Of a stretch of 24,273 nucleotides of DNA, positions 1 to 6,596 are shown piece by piece; within the stretch, counting starts at the first letter, position 1, and every line of letters begins with the position of its first letter. A program made the translations under genes and the position numbers. Under the pieces are notes generated by a model, which saw only the letters and a list, made by a program, of their open reading frames with translations, was not told the origin of the DNA and did no database searches. Source of the DNA: Spirochaetaceae bacterium (GTDB lineage Bacteria; Spirochaetota; Spirochaetia; DSM-27196; SLAA01); assembly GCA_003564775.1 (NCBI GenBank), contig PXEI01000313.1:1-24273 (forward strand). The letters are read 5' to 3'.

Positions 1-41
1 GCAGACACGCAACAATTGGAAGGCAATTCCTGAGGGACAAA

Positions 42-115
42 CAGGCCAGGTAGGATTCGAACCTACAACATCCGGTTTTGGAGACCGGCGCTCTAGCCGT
101 TGGAGCTACTGGCCT
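42..115 (-). tRNA. trnW: tRNA-Trp (anticodon CCA)
   Basis: Read on the minus strand, the 7-bp acceptor arms AGGCCAG and CTGGCCT pair perfectly and are followed by a G discriminator. The anticodon loop CTCCAAA sits on a CCGGT/ACCGG stem and gives anticodon CCA (Trp). The T arm has GTAGG, TTCGAAT, CCTAC. No 3' CCA is encoded, so CCA must be added enzymatically. It lies downstream of rpmG in the same direction. In many bacteria this cluster leads into secE-nusG; positions 1-41 hold only the spacer toward that expected gene. Confidence 0.97.
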
Positions 116-154
116 AAAAAGCATTGAGCGACCAGGCCGCCTAACACCATTTAT

Positions 155-331
155 CTACTTAACTTTTGCTTCCTTATGAAGGGTGTGCTTACGCTCGAAG
201 GAGCAGTATTTCTTCAGCTCCAGCTTTCCCTGCATATTCCGCTTGTTCTTCTTGGTGCTGTAGTTTTTTCGCTTACAGCTTTCACACTGCAGGGCGATGA
301 TCTCTACAACTTTGCCCTTCGCTTTAGCCAT
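155..331 (-). CDS. rpmG: 50S ribosomal protein L33 (bL33), three-cysteine form
   Basis: A 58-residue protein of the large ribosomal subunit, too short to stand out among overlapping frames. It starts MAKAKGKVVEIIALQCESC and carries the L33 hallmark KNKRNMQGKLELKKYC, ending HTLHKEAKVK. The family exists in a zinc-binding four-Cys form and a Cys-free form. Here Cys16, Cys19 and Cys43 are kept, but the fourth ligand position is Glu46 (CSFE instead of CPxC), so the ribbon looks degenerate. The start is ATG at 329-331, preceded by GGGAG/AAGGA. It sits between tRNA-Thr and tRNA-Trp on the same strand, a common arrangement before secE, and has a good promoter of its own at 365-394. Confidence 0.93.
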   Translation of the reverse strand: MAKAKGKVVEIIALQCESCKRKNYSTKKNKRNMQGKLELKKYCSFERKHTLHKEAKVK

Positions 332-364
332 TCCTTACTCCCTACCGTCACACGCGGAACGCTT

Positions 365-394
365 AGTATAGCCAAGACACCATACCTACGTCAA
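365..394 (-). promoter_or_regulatory. Promoter for rpmG
   Basis: On the minus strand there is TTGACG, an 18-base spacer and TATACT (5/6 and 5/6 matches to the sigma-70 consensus). The predicted transcript starts near 358, leaving about 26 bases before the rpmG ATG. It lies downstream of tRNA-Thr, so rpmG can be transcribed independently of that tRNA. Confidence 0.65.
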
Positions 395-447
395 CGTCAG
401 TGAGCTGCTGCACAACCATTACTCGCATAATTACGCCTATGGCGCAT

Positions 448-520
448 AGCCCTCGATCGGACTTGAACCGATGACCCCATCCTTACCATGGATGTGCTCT
501 ACCGACTGAGCTACAAGGGC
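448..520 (-). tRNA. trnT: tRNA-Thr (anticodon GGU)
   Basis: Minus-strand cloverleaf with acceptor GCCCTTG pairing with CGAGGGC (one G-U), D arm AGCTCAGTCGGTAGAGC, anticodon stem CATCC/GGATG around loop ATGGTAA giving anticodon GGT (Thr), and T arm ATCGG, TTCAAGT, CCGAT. The discriminator is T and no CCA is encoded. It is the first gene of the tRNA-Thr / rpmG / tRNA-Trp cluster. Confidence 0.97.
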
Positions 521-541
521 AAGTAATTGCACGTGGGCGCA

Positions 542-570
542 ACATTAGCAGAATTGGGTGCTAAGGTCAA
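542..570 (-). promoter_or_regulatory. Promoter for tRNA-Thr, GC-rich discriminator
   Basis: On the minus strand there is TTGACC (5/6), a 17-base spacer and TAATGT as a weak -10 (3/6). The bases right after it, TGCGCCC, form a GC-rich discriminator of the kind known from stringently controlled rRNA/tRNA promoters. The predicted start is about 15 bases upstream of the mature tRNA 5' end. It lies just beyond the flavodoxin stop codon. Confidence 0.5.
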
Positions 571-599
571 GCGCTACGGCACGATAAATGCTAACGGTA

Positions 600-1103
600 T
601 TAGAGGACTTTTTTTATTGTGTCGATCCAGTCATGGATTCTGGCGGTGGTCATGTTTGCCTGGTTGTCCTCGTCGATAACGAGCCCAAGGAAGCGTTTGT
701 TTCGAACTGCCGTTGAGGCCGAGAACTCATACCCTTCGATGGACGTCTCGCCGACGATTTGCCCTCCGCGTTCGGTCACTTTCTCAGCAAGAAGCAGCAT
801 ACAGTTCACAAAGGTGTCCGGGTAGTTGTGCTGATCTCCCAAAGCCATAATTGCAACGGTCTTGCCGGAGAAGTCTATGGTGTTCAGGCTGGGGAAGAAC
901 TCCTCCCAGTCATCCTGGAGATCACCCGCCCCCCAGGTTGAGACCGAAAAAATCATCCGATCATACGCAGCCATGTCAGCCGCGGTTGTTTCACGGATAT
1001 CATGCAACTCCGCCTTGCCTTTGCCTAAGGCCTCATAGAGCTTATGCGTGACATCGCGGGTGTTTCCCGTGGTCGAACCATAGAAAATTCCTATTTTATC
1101 CAT
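600..1103 (-). CDS. Flavodoxin, long-chain type
   Basis: A 167-residue FMN-binding electron carrier of the cytosol. The protein opens MDKIGIFYGSTTGNT, whose GSTTGNT loop (residues 9-15) is the FMN-phosphate site. The STWGAGDLQDDW segment (about 55-66) carries the tryptophan that stacks on the isoalloxazine, and ALGDQHNYPDTF (about 91-102) is the second flavin loop. The length and the insert after it fit long-chain flavodoxins. An in-frame extension upstream is open, but ATG at 1101-1103 has a GAGGGAG ribosome site, and the promoter at 1163-1191 would make a longer start impossible. It is transcribed away from the DHH gene behind it. A small ferredoxin lies 5.5 kb away, so both low-potential carriers are encoded nearby. 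Confidence 0.92.
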   Translation of the reverse strand: MDKIGIFYGSTTGNTRDVTHKLYEALGKGKAELHDIRETTAADMAAYDRMIFSVSTWGAGDLQDDWEEFFPSLNTIDFSGKTVAIMALGDQHNYPDTFVNCMLLLAEKVTERGGQIVGETSIEGYEFSASTAVRNKRFLGLVIDEDNQANMTTARIHDWIDTIKKVL

Positions 1104-1162
1104 ATAACGTACTCCCTCGCTTGCGCAGCATCTGAGGATGGGTCGGGTGAAGTATGTCCCAG

Positions 1163-1191
1163 ATAATAGTGGAAGCCCCATGTACCGTCAA
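1163..1191 (-). promoter_or_regulatory. Promoter for the flavodoxin gene
   Basis: Minus-strand TTGACG (5/6), a 17-base spacer and TATTAT (5/6), one of the best sigma-70 matches in the window. The transcript should start near 1156, giving a leader of about 50 bases. This supports an independent flavodoxin transcript and the downstream ATG at 1101-1103. Confidence 0.65.
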
Positions 1192-1235
1192 CATCATGGG
1201 TCAGGAAGGCTGTGAAAGGGGTGGAGCTGCGGCTG

Positions 1236-1265
1236 CCACAACAGGTTGTGCCTGACATGTTGTGG
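1236..1265 (-). repeat. Inverted repeat just after the DHH gene
   Basis: CCACAACA and TGTTGTGG form a perfect 8-bp stem around a 14-base loop, 4 bases past the DHH stop codon. A shorter alternative stem, CACAAC/GTTGTG with a 2-base loop (1237-1250), uses the same left arm, so the two are mutually exclusive. There is no U-tract in either direction. It may be a weak terminator or 3'-end stabiliser for the DHH transcript. Confidence 0.4.
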
Positions 1266-1269
1266 GCGG

Positions 1270-2196
1270 CTAGTCTTTCAATGACTCTACCAGTTCTCCC
1301 AGAACACGCTCGGCATCCTCGTTCGGCACCTGACACGTACCAGCTGCGTGGTGTCCCCCGCCATCATACCTGAGCATCAGCTCACCCACGTTAACCTTAG
1401 ACGACTTGTCAAAGATGCTCTTGCCGATAGTAAAAACGGTGTTTTGATGTCTGAAGCCCCAGATGACCTGAACCGATATGTTTGTCGATGGATACAGTGC
1501 GTACTTGATAAACCGGTTTCCGGCGTAGATCGGATCCTGCCCGCGCGTGTCAACAACCAGGACGTTGGCCTCTACCCAGGAACATTTACGCAACTGCTCT
1601 TTAAACATCGCCTCATGTTCAAAATAGAGTTTCACCCGTTCCTTAACATCGTCAAGGGCCAGAATTTCCTCGATACTGTACTCACGGCAGTACTCAATGA
1701 GATCCATCATGAGCTGGTAGTTTGATATTCGGAAGTTCTTAAACCGCCCCAAGCCGGTGCGCGCATCCATAATGAAATTGAGCAGGTTCCACCGTTCCGG
1801 GTACAGCACTTCATCCATGGTGAAGTCGGCACTATCTCCTTTATCTACAGCCCGCATCATTTCCTCTGAAATGTCAGTGAACCTGTGCGCACCACCATAG
1901 TGCTCGTAGATTACACGCGCCGCCGATGGCGCACCAGGATCTATAACGTGGTTCCCATGCTGACCCGAACGGACAGACTCTGATGAATGGTGGTCGAAGC
2001 AGAGTTTTACACCCTCAACATAGGGCAAATTAGCGGTAATATCCCGGTCCGATAGGGCAACCAAGCCGTCCTGCATATCCTTAGGATGGACAAACTTAAT
2101 TTCGTCAATCATGTCTAAGGCGCGAAAAAGCACGGCGCACACCAAGCCGTCGAAGTCGCTCCGCGTAATCAGTCGGTATTTTTCCGTGGATTCCAC
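1270..2196 (-). CDS. DHH/DHHA1 family phosphoesterase
   Basis: A 308-residue member of the DHH superfamily, which contains RecJ exonucleases, nanoRNases/pAp phosphatases, c-di-AMP phosphodiesterases and exopolyphosphatases. Metal-site motifs are visible in order: RSDFDGLVCA (12-21; Asp14, Asp16), FDHH (67-70), DKGDSADF (118-125), and the C-terminal DHHA1 signature GGGHHAAGTC (279-288). There is no signal peptide or membrane segment and no CBS or GGDEF domain, so it is a compact soluble enzyme. The start is GTG at 2194-2196, with AGGAGA six bases upstream; no in-frame ATG is better placed. Substrate cannot be read from sequence; an oligoribonuclease/pAp- or polyphosphate-type role is likely. 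It is divergent from glk. Confidence 0.85.
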   Translation of the reverse strand: MESTEKYRLITRSDFDGLVCAVLFRALDMIDEIKFVHPKDMQDGLVALSDRDITANLPYVEGVKLCFDHHSSESVRSGQHGNHVIDPGAPSAARVIYEHYGGAHRFTDISEEMMRAVDKGDSADFTMDEVLYPERWNLLNFIMDARTGLGRFKNFRISNYQLMMDLIEYCREYSIEEILALDDVKERVKLYFEHEAMFKEQLRKCSWVEANVLVVDTRGQDPIYAGNRFIKYALYPSTNISVQVIWGFRHQNTVFTIGKSIFDKSSKVNVGELMLRYDGGGHHAAGTCQVPNEDAERVLGELVESLKD

Positions 2197-2308
2197 AATT
2201 ACTCTCCTGCAGCTTAGGAAATGCTACTGGATACGCTACGCATTATCAAGGACAAATTTGAATACCAACTGATTTTCCCGGCATCCCGTGCGACTCATCC
2301 CCGGTTCC

Positions 2309-2337
2309 TTGATCTTTCCTCATCCGCTTGGTATATA
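2309..2337 (+). promoter_or_regulatory. Promoter for the glk operon
   Basis: TTGATC (4/6), a 17-base spacer and TATATA (4/6). The predicted start is near 2344, about 30 bases before the glk ATG at 2374. The -35 lies in CTTGATCTTTC, which recurs exactly at the -35 of the pfp promoter (21296-21306). This site also rules out the longer glk frame that is open from 2221. Confidence 0.5.
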
Positions 2338-2373
2338 CGAAGGACTGTGAAGGCATGGAAGAGGAAAGCACTG

Positions 2374-3534
2374 ATGAATGTAGAGGATAACGAGCCGAGT
2401 CAAGCAGATGAATCGGACGCACTCAGAGTGCTCGCCGTCGATCTTGGTGGAACCAACGCAAGCTTCGCAGTAGTAAGGGCGGCCAGCCAGAAATACGTCA
2501 TACTTGACCGGATAGTCCTGCCCTCCGCTAAACAGCAGAGTTTTGCCGCCGCACTTCGGTCGGCTCTTGAGTATTTCGCCGACGATCCTGGCTTGATGGC
2601 TGATGTCAGCGCCTGCTGCGTAAGCGCGGCTGGCCCGGTCGCGGAAGGTGTCTGTACTCCGACCAATCTGCCCTATACCGTCAGCAGCCATGAAGTTGAG
2701 AGCATTCTGAAGATCCCCTGTACAATCATGAATGACTTTGAAGCCATTTGTTATGGTGTACCGTTGCTTGATCTAGATGATACCCAACAGGTACGACGGA
2801 TACACCTCACACCTGCCCTGAAGGGAGAGACACCCTCCCTTCAGGGAGCCGAAGGTGGCCAGGAAGCTATGTCCGAAGGCAAGCGTGGAGTGGCTGCGGT
2901 TATTGGTGCCGGTACAGGCCTTGGAATGGGGTATCTCGCCTGGGAGCCACCCGAGTTGCAGGTATTTGCCTCGGAGGGTGGACATATCGATTTTGCCCCC
3001 TGGGACGAGCAGACTATGGAGCTTGCGGGCTACCTGCGACATGAGTTGAGTCGGTTTCCCGACAGGGAACATGCTTTGTCCGGGCCCGCCATTCCGAGAC
3101 TGTTCCGTTTCATGATCTCTAGCGGGCGTATACCGGAGACCGAGGTGTCTCGGCGCATTGGGGCGCTACCCGAGGATGAACAACCATCTGCCATCGCGGC
3201 AGCATCGGCGGAAGCTCCAGCCGACCCCGGTTGCAACGCAACCATGAGCTTGTTCTTTGCCCTGTACGGCCGCCTGTGCGGCGCTACCGCTTTGCAGTTC
3301 CTCCCCAGCTACGGCGTGTTTCTTGCCGGTGGAGTAGCAGCAAAGAACGCAGATGCCCTTTCCCGTTCACCAGAGTTTGCCGATGCCTACCTTGCGGGAT
3401 ACTCCGGCAACCTGCACCGGGAGCTTCTTGCTACACCTCTGTACATCATTCTTGACTACCAGATTTCGCTACTCGGCGCGGCTCATGCAGCACGACGATT
3501 GTTAACCAAAGAACCAAGGAGCAGCAGGTCATGA
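2374..3534 (+). CDS. glk: Glucokinase (ROK-independent Glk family)
   Basis: A 386-residue ATP-dependent glucose kinase making glucose-6-phosphate in the cytosol. From the ATG at 2374, the phosphate loop is AVDLGGTNASF (DLGGTN 23-28), MNDFEAICYG carries the likely catalytic base Asp121, GAGTGLG (178-184) is the adenosine region, SEGGHIDFAP (200-209) matches E. coli Glk, and FLAGGVAAKN lies near the C-terminus. The frame is open from 2221, but AGAGGAAA before ATG 2374 and the promoter at 2309-2337 favour the shorter form. It is longer than the roughly 320-residue E. coli enzyme, partly because of an insert at residues 149-169 whose DNA holds a perfect 12-bp hairpin. Its TGA overlaps the next ATG (ATGA), so translation is probably coupled. 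Confidence 0.9.
   Translation: MNVEDNEPSQADESDALRVLAVDLGGTNASFAVVRAASQKYVILDRIVLPSAKQQSFAAALRSALEYFADDPGLMADVSACCVSAAGPVAEGVCTPTNLPYTVSSHEVESILKIPCTIMNDFEAICYGVPLLDLDDTQQVRRIHLTPALKGETPSLQGAEGGQEAMSEGKRGVAAVIGAGTGLGMGYLAWEPPELQVFASEGGHIDFAPWDEQTMELAGYLRHELSRFPDREHALSGPAIPRLFRFMISSGRIPETEVSRRIGALPEDEQPSAIAAASAEAPADPGCNATMSLFFALYGRLCGATALQFLPSYGVFLAGGVAAKNADALSRSPEFADAYLAGYSGNLHRELLATPLYIILDYQISLLGAAHAARRLLTKEPRSSRS
2816..2846. repeat. Perfect 12-bp inverted repeat inside glk
   Basis: CCCTGAAGGGAG and CTCCCTTCAGGG are exact reverse complements around a 7-base loop, in frame within glk, encoding residues about 148-158. The segment is part of a stretch that the E. coli enzyme lacks, between the HLTPA strand and the RGVAAVIGAG strand. 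No U-tract follows on either strand. Confidence 0.85.
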
Positions 3535-5108
3535 ATCCGAAACTACGGAATAGAATGCAGGAGCTTGGAATTGACCAGGACCGCACCGAGCGTATTTTGA
3601 CCGCGCTCAATGCCGGTGCATATGACGATGTCCAGCCGGTTGTGGTGAAGGAGATTCCCGAAGTGGACGGAACCGAGGTAGTAAGCGCCTCGGGCAGTCT
3701 GACGCTGCGCATTACGAAACAAGAGTTAACCAGGCACTGGGGCGAGATCGCCCCGGAAATTGATCCGGTGGCTTCGGCCCAATCCAACGACGGCGCGCTT
3801 GAGTTTTCCTATGATGCACTGAGGCGACTCGGGATTGCGCTGTATCCTCGCACAGCCTTTGGTGTTCTCAACGGCGGCTCGGCAACCAGTTATGCGGACG
3901 AAAAAAAGAACCGCGGACTAAGCGAGAGCCTTTATGAACTCCTGGCTCCAGTGTTTGAGCCTATGGCCGACCGCTGCCGAGGAAAAGCAAAGGGATTAAC
4001 ACCAGCCTTCGTGCAGCCCGACGGTACCGAAGGCCCAACATTTCTTGAGCTGAAGATGCGCGGGCTACTCATTCGCGCAATGGAGCATCAAATCCGGCAG
4101 CCTGTTGAGCCGCCGTCCGAGCCTCTGGAACCCTTTTTTCAGATGACAAGTGTCCACAACAACGATGAAGTCGCTGCTGCATATAAGAGCTTTAAGAACA
4201 GTCCGCTTCTGGAAAAGCTCATAAGGGAGACCGGGATTGATATTACCGACGCAGCAACCGGAGTACAGCCGATGCTTGCCGCGCTTACTCACTCGGAGGA
4301 CGGTGTCCCACGCCGCGTGTTTGAGTCCGCGCACGGGCGGATAGATGAACCTTTGGGGCTGCCTGGTGGTCATGGTCAGAACTTCAGTGTCCTTGCCGAT
4401 ATCTACCGTGAGTTGCGAGCCGACGGCAAACGTCTGGCCTACCTCTCAAACGTAGACAACCTGGGCGCAACCGTTGATCCGGCTACTATCGCGTACACTG
4501 CTCTCACCGGCCGTCAGGCAGCCTTCGATTTCTCGTTCCGCACATCTGTCGACGTGAAGGGCGGTATTCTGGTGCGCGACGACCGCGGCAAACTGAACTG
4601 CGCCGATATAGGCCCGGCGGTGAGCCCGGAAGAGGTGGCTCGTGCCGAGGCCGAGGGAAAACCAGTTCTCTTTAACTGCGCCACCGGCCTCTTCAACTTG
4701 AACTATCTCACCCAAAACATCGACTCTATTGTGAACAACTTGCCAATGCGGATCAGCGATCAGGACAAGGATGCCGGTCGTTACGCGCAGGCTGAGCAGG
4801 TGACCTGGGAAGTGTTAGGGCTGCTGGAGCACCCCTTGATATTTGGCGTAGACAAGTACCGCCGATTCTTGGCAGCGAAACTGCTGATTGAGACGCTGAT
4901 GACCAGTGGAATCTCTTTGGATCATCCCGACTACCCCAGTTCATCCGACCCTACTAAGGACCTCTTGGGCACTGCGCGACAACTAAACGCCGGGCTGCAC
5001 TGGAACCTGGAGCACAGTTACGGCATGAAGCTCTCCGGAGAGCGCTGGGTACCGAAGACTCTTGATGAACTCCGCGACGAAATCCAGTCTCATGAGGATG
5101 AATCATGA
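3531..5108 (+). CDS. UTP--glucose-1-phosphate uridylyltransferase, UDPGP (eukaryote-like) family
   Basis: A 525-residue nucleotidyltransferase predicted to make UDP-glucose from glucose-1-phosphate and UTP. It resembles the UDPGP family of eukaryotic UGP2 and UAP1 rather than bacterial GalU. Visible motifs are LNGGSATSYAD (113-123, in place of the usual LNGGLGT loop), LPGGHGQNFSVL (277-288; compare PPGHGD), SNVDNLGATVDP (306-317; nearly the UGP2 string NIDNLGATVD), SVDVKGGILVRD (339-350, with the conserved Lys343) and FNCATGLFNLNYL (381-393). The N-terminal 110 residues are less familiar. The altered first loop leaves some doubt about the exact sugar; UDP-N-acetylhexosamine is the main alternative. 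It is the middle gene of an operon, with an ATGA overlap at both ends. Confidence 0.75.
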   Translation: MNPKLRNRMQELGIDQDRTERILTALNAGAYDDVQPVVVKEIPEVDGTEVVSASGSLTLRITKQELTRHWGEIAPEIDPVASAQSNDGALEFSYDALRRLGIALYPRTAFGVLNGGSATSYADEKKNRGLSESLYELLAPVFEPMADRCRGKAKGLTPAFVQPDGTEGPTFLELKMRGLLIRAMEHQIRQPVEPPSEPLEPFFQMTSVHNNDEVAAAYKSFKNSPLLEKLIRETGIDITDAATGVQPMLAALTHSEDGVPRRVFESAHGRIDEPLGLPGGHGQNFSVLADIYRELRADGKRLAYLSNVDNLGATVDPATIAYTALTGRQAAFDFSFRTSVDVKGGILVRDDRGKLNCADIGPAVSPEEVARAEAEGKPVLFNCATGLFNLNYLTQNIDSIVNNLPMRISDQDKDAGRYAQAEQVTWEVLGLLEHPLIFGVDKYRRFLAAKLLIETLMTSGISLDHPDYPSSSDPTKDLLGTARQLNAGLHWNLEHSYGMKLSGERWVPKTLDELRDEIQSHEDES

Positions 5109-5557
5109 GCACTGTTGAACCAAACGAACCAAACCAACCAGACGACGCAAACGGGGGGAGCCACCTCTTTTCCAATCTGGCTTCAGACTCAGGGGTAGTA
5201 GCGGCCCCGGATTTCTCTAAGCTACACGGTCTTGTTGCCGCCGTTGCGCAAGATGCTGGCACCGGAGAGGTATTGATGTTGGGGTTCCAGGACCGCGAAG
5301 CCTGGGAGGCAACGCTCGCAACCGGCTTTGCTCACTATCACAGCCGTTCACGTGGTCGCCTGTGGAAAAAAGGCGAGAGTTCGGGAAACGTACAGCGAGT
5401 TGTCGAAATACGCCTGGACTGTGACCAGGATGCGGTCTTGATGATAGTGGAACAACAAGGTGGTAGCGCCTGTCATACCGGTCGCCGAAGCTGTTTCTTT
5501 AACCGTGTTGTGGGAAGTTCGCTGGTTGTAGACGAGACCCCGCCAGGGTCAGCTTAG
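5105..5557 (+). CDS. hisI: Phosphoribosyl-AMP cyclohydrolase
   Basis: A 150-residue enzyme for the third step of histidine synthesis, opening the purine ring of phosphoribosyl-AMP. The family core starts near residue 42: MLGFQDREAW (58-67), HYHSRSRGRLWKKGESSGN (77-95), the metal ligands in DCDQD (105-109) and ACHTGRRSC (122-130; Cys123, Cys130). It is the stand-alone HisI type with no HisE pyrophosphohydrolase domain. About 40 extra N-terminal residues, rich in Asn, Pro, Glu and Asp, are unlike the compact family and may be unstructured. The ATG overlaps the uridylyltransferase stop (ATGA), so it is coupled to a sugar operon with no other his gene in view. Confidence 0.92.
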   Translation: MSTVEPNEPNQPDDANGGSHLFSNLASDSGVVAAPDFSKLHGLVAAVAQDAGTGEVLMLGFQDREAWEATLATGFAHYHSRSRGRLWKKGESSGNVQRVVEIRLDCDQDAVLMIVEQQGGSACHTGRRSCFFNRVVGSSLVVDETPPGSA

Positions 5558-5568
5558 CAGCTTCCAGC

Positions 5569-5598
5569 TTGCGGATCTGATTACTCTTTGCGGATCTG
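5569..5598. repeat. Pair of 11-base direct repeats between hisI and dcd
   Basis: TTGCGGATCTG occurs at 5569-5579 and again at 5588-5598, in the 75-base gap between two convergent genes. A shorter related TCGATCTG follows. No terminator with a U-tract was found in this gap. Confidence 0.7.
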
Positions 5599-5632
5599 CG
5601 ACTACGTGTCGTCGATCTGCCTTCGAGTACCG

Positions 5633-6157
5633 CTATGAACTCTCGAACTCGCGAAACAGAAGACTGTGTTGAATGCCTGAGTTGTTTTGGTACTTGCCAC
5701 TACGGTAGGTATCGTACGCACCATCGATAGTGTGGTAGAAGACCTGGCAGATCTCGACACCGGCGTAGATGCGTATGGGCTGTACGCAGAAGATTTCGAG
5801 TGTCCAGTAACCACAGAACCCGACGTCACCGAAGCCTGCGGTAATGTGCACAAATAGCCCGAGTCGCCCAATTGAGGAACGCCCCTCGAGCATTGGAACG
5901 TAGTCATGGGTCTCGGTGTACTCAACCGTACGCCCCAGGTATAAGGTGTTCGGTTTCAGGAGGAGCCCTTCCGGAGGGATGCCGATGCGTTGTGATGTGT
6001 TCTCTACCCGCATGTCGAGCTCGTTAGAGTCGTAGACCCGGAGCTCATCATGGAGCCGCAAGTTGTAGCTGTTGGGATTAAGCTGACTCGGAACGTAGGG
6101 GTCAATTATGATCTTGGTCCCAAGACCTTCCGCAATGCGTTTTCCTGAGAGTATCAT
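5633..6157 (-). CDS. dcd: dCTP deaminase, possibly the dUMP-forming type
   Basis: A 174-residue trimeric nucleotide deaminase of the dUTPase-like fold, supplying dUMP/dUTP for thymidylate synthesis. It starts MILSGKRIAEGL, carries EGRSSIGRLGLFVHITAGF (91-109), then GDVGFCGYWTLEI, whose Glu121 is the family's catalytic base, and SGKYQNNSGIQHS (153-165). The HITAGF string resembles the bifunctional dCTP deaminase/dUTPases (M. jannaschii, M. tuberculosis) more than the HVTAHRIDPG string of E. coli Dcd, so direct dUMP formation is a reasonable inference. It is shorter than the E. coli enzyme (about 193 residues). No clear Shine-Dalgarno precedes the ATG. The gene follows the small basic-protein gene by 54 bases, on the same strand. 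Confidence 0.9.
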   Translation of the reverse strand: MILSGKRIAEGLGTKIIIDPYVPSQLNPNSYNLRLHDELRVYDSNELDMRVENTSQRIGIPPEGLLLKPNTLYLGRTVEYTETHDYVPMLEGRSSIGRLGLFVHITAGFGDVGFCGYWTLEIFCVQPIRIYAGVEICQVFYHTIDGAYDTYRSGKYQNNSGIQHSLLFREFESS

Positions 6158-6183
6158 TGAAGCGGCTCATGGTAACTCGGTGA

Positions 6184-6199
6184 CGGGGCGCCAGCCCCG
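6184..6199 (-). repeat. Short GC hairpin between the small gene and dcd
   Basis: CGGGGC and GCCCCG form a 6-bp stem with a 4-base loop, in the 54-base gap before dcd. With no U-tract it is not a standard terminator; it could reduce read-through or mark a processing site. Confidence 0.35.
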
Positions 6200-6211
6200 C
6201 CTGACCCGTAG

Positions 6212-6385
6212 TTACATGAGATCCTTGGGACGACGCGCCTGATTGCCCGATTTCTCACAAACAGCAAAGTGTTTCATTCTGCCGTTCTCGAAAACCGATT
6301 TCATGATGATCTTACCGCCCCAACGGCTTGTGAGCTCGCGAGCACCTTCACGGCGTGCGTTCTTTGAAACTTTTCCGGCTGCCAT
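6212..6385 (-). CDS. Small basic protein of unknown function, 57 residues
   Basis: I do not recognise this protein. It starts MAAGKVSKNARREGARELTS and continues through RWGGKIIMKSVFENG to the C-terminal NQARRPKDLM. It is strongly basic (about 15 Lys/Arg against five Asp/Glu), has one cysteine and no membrane segment, in keeping with an RNA- or ribosome-associated protein, although that is inference. The case for a real gene is strong: AGGAG (6391-6396) stands six bases before the ATG, and a promoter with 5/6 and 4/6 boxes lies at 6455-6483, with a hairpin in the leader between them. dcd follows 54 bases downstream, perhaps on the same transcript. Confidence 0.75.
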   Translation of the reverse strand: MAAGKVSKNARREGARELTSRWGGKIIMKSVFENGRMKHFAVCEKSGNQARRPKDLM

Positions 6386-6405
6386 ATTGTTCTCCTATCA
6401 CGCAG

Positions 6406-6424
6406 TCGGTGTTAGCTCCACCGA
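6406..6424 (-). repeat. Leader hairpin upstream of the small gene's ribosome site
   Basis: TCGGTG and CACCGA form a 6-bp stem around a 7-base loop, about 10 bases before the AGGAG of the small basic-protein gene and inside its predicted leader. Its position would allow protein or temperature control of translation, but the sequence alone does not show this. Confidence 0.4.
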
Positions 6425-6454
6425 TGCTGTCTGGGTTCCTATACTAATAGTTTT

Positions 6455-6483
6455 CTTGTAGCACTTTTCCTGAGGAATATCAA
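6455..6483 (-). promoter_or_regulatory. Promoter for the small basic-protein gene (and perhaps dcd)
   Basis: Minus-strand TTGATA (5/6), a 17-base spacer and TACAAG (4/6). The predicted start near 6448 gives a leader of about 63 bases. It lies downstream of the ferredoxin terminator. Confidence 0.55.
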
Positions 6484-6523
6484 CAGGCTGAAGATATGTA
6501 TAGATGGGAATGCGCTGTAACAC

Positions 6524-6573
6524 AAAAAACCCCACCCTTGGTGCCACCGAAACGGTCGCGCCTTAGAGTGGGG
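6524..6573 (-). terminator. Rho-independent terminator of the ferredoxin gene
   Basis: On the minus strand, CCCCAC and GTGGGG form a 6-bp outer stem, with a smaller ACCG/CGGT hairpin inside, followed directly by six T residues (6524-6529). It begins about 23 bases past the ferredoxin stop codon. It is the only canonical U-tract terminator I found in the window. Confidence 0.85.
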
Positions 6574-6596
6574 AATTCTCGCGGAACTAAAAACGT

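Noticed and set aside
42..520. tRNA genes as integration site of a mobile element
   Set aside because: No integrase, no repeated tRNA 3' end and no change in base composition; the neighbours are ribosomal and core genes.
1104..1181. Upstream start for flavodoxin
   Set aside because: The FMN loop needs the start at 1103, where GAGGGAG stands; the longer form adds residues outside the family and overlaps the promoter region.
2210..2270. Promoter for the DHH gene
   Set aside because: TTGGTA and GATAAT are present on the minus strand but only 15 bases apart, so I did not list it.
2221..2373. N-terminal extension of glucokinase
   Set aside because: The frame is open, but a promoter at 2309-2337 and AGAGGAAA before ATG 2374 place the start later, and the extra residues match nothing in the family.
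5569..5598. Direct repeats as an attachment site or CRISPR remnant
   Set aside because: Only two 11-base copies, no array, no tRNA or integrase beside them.
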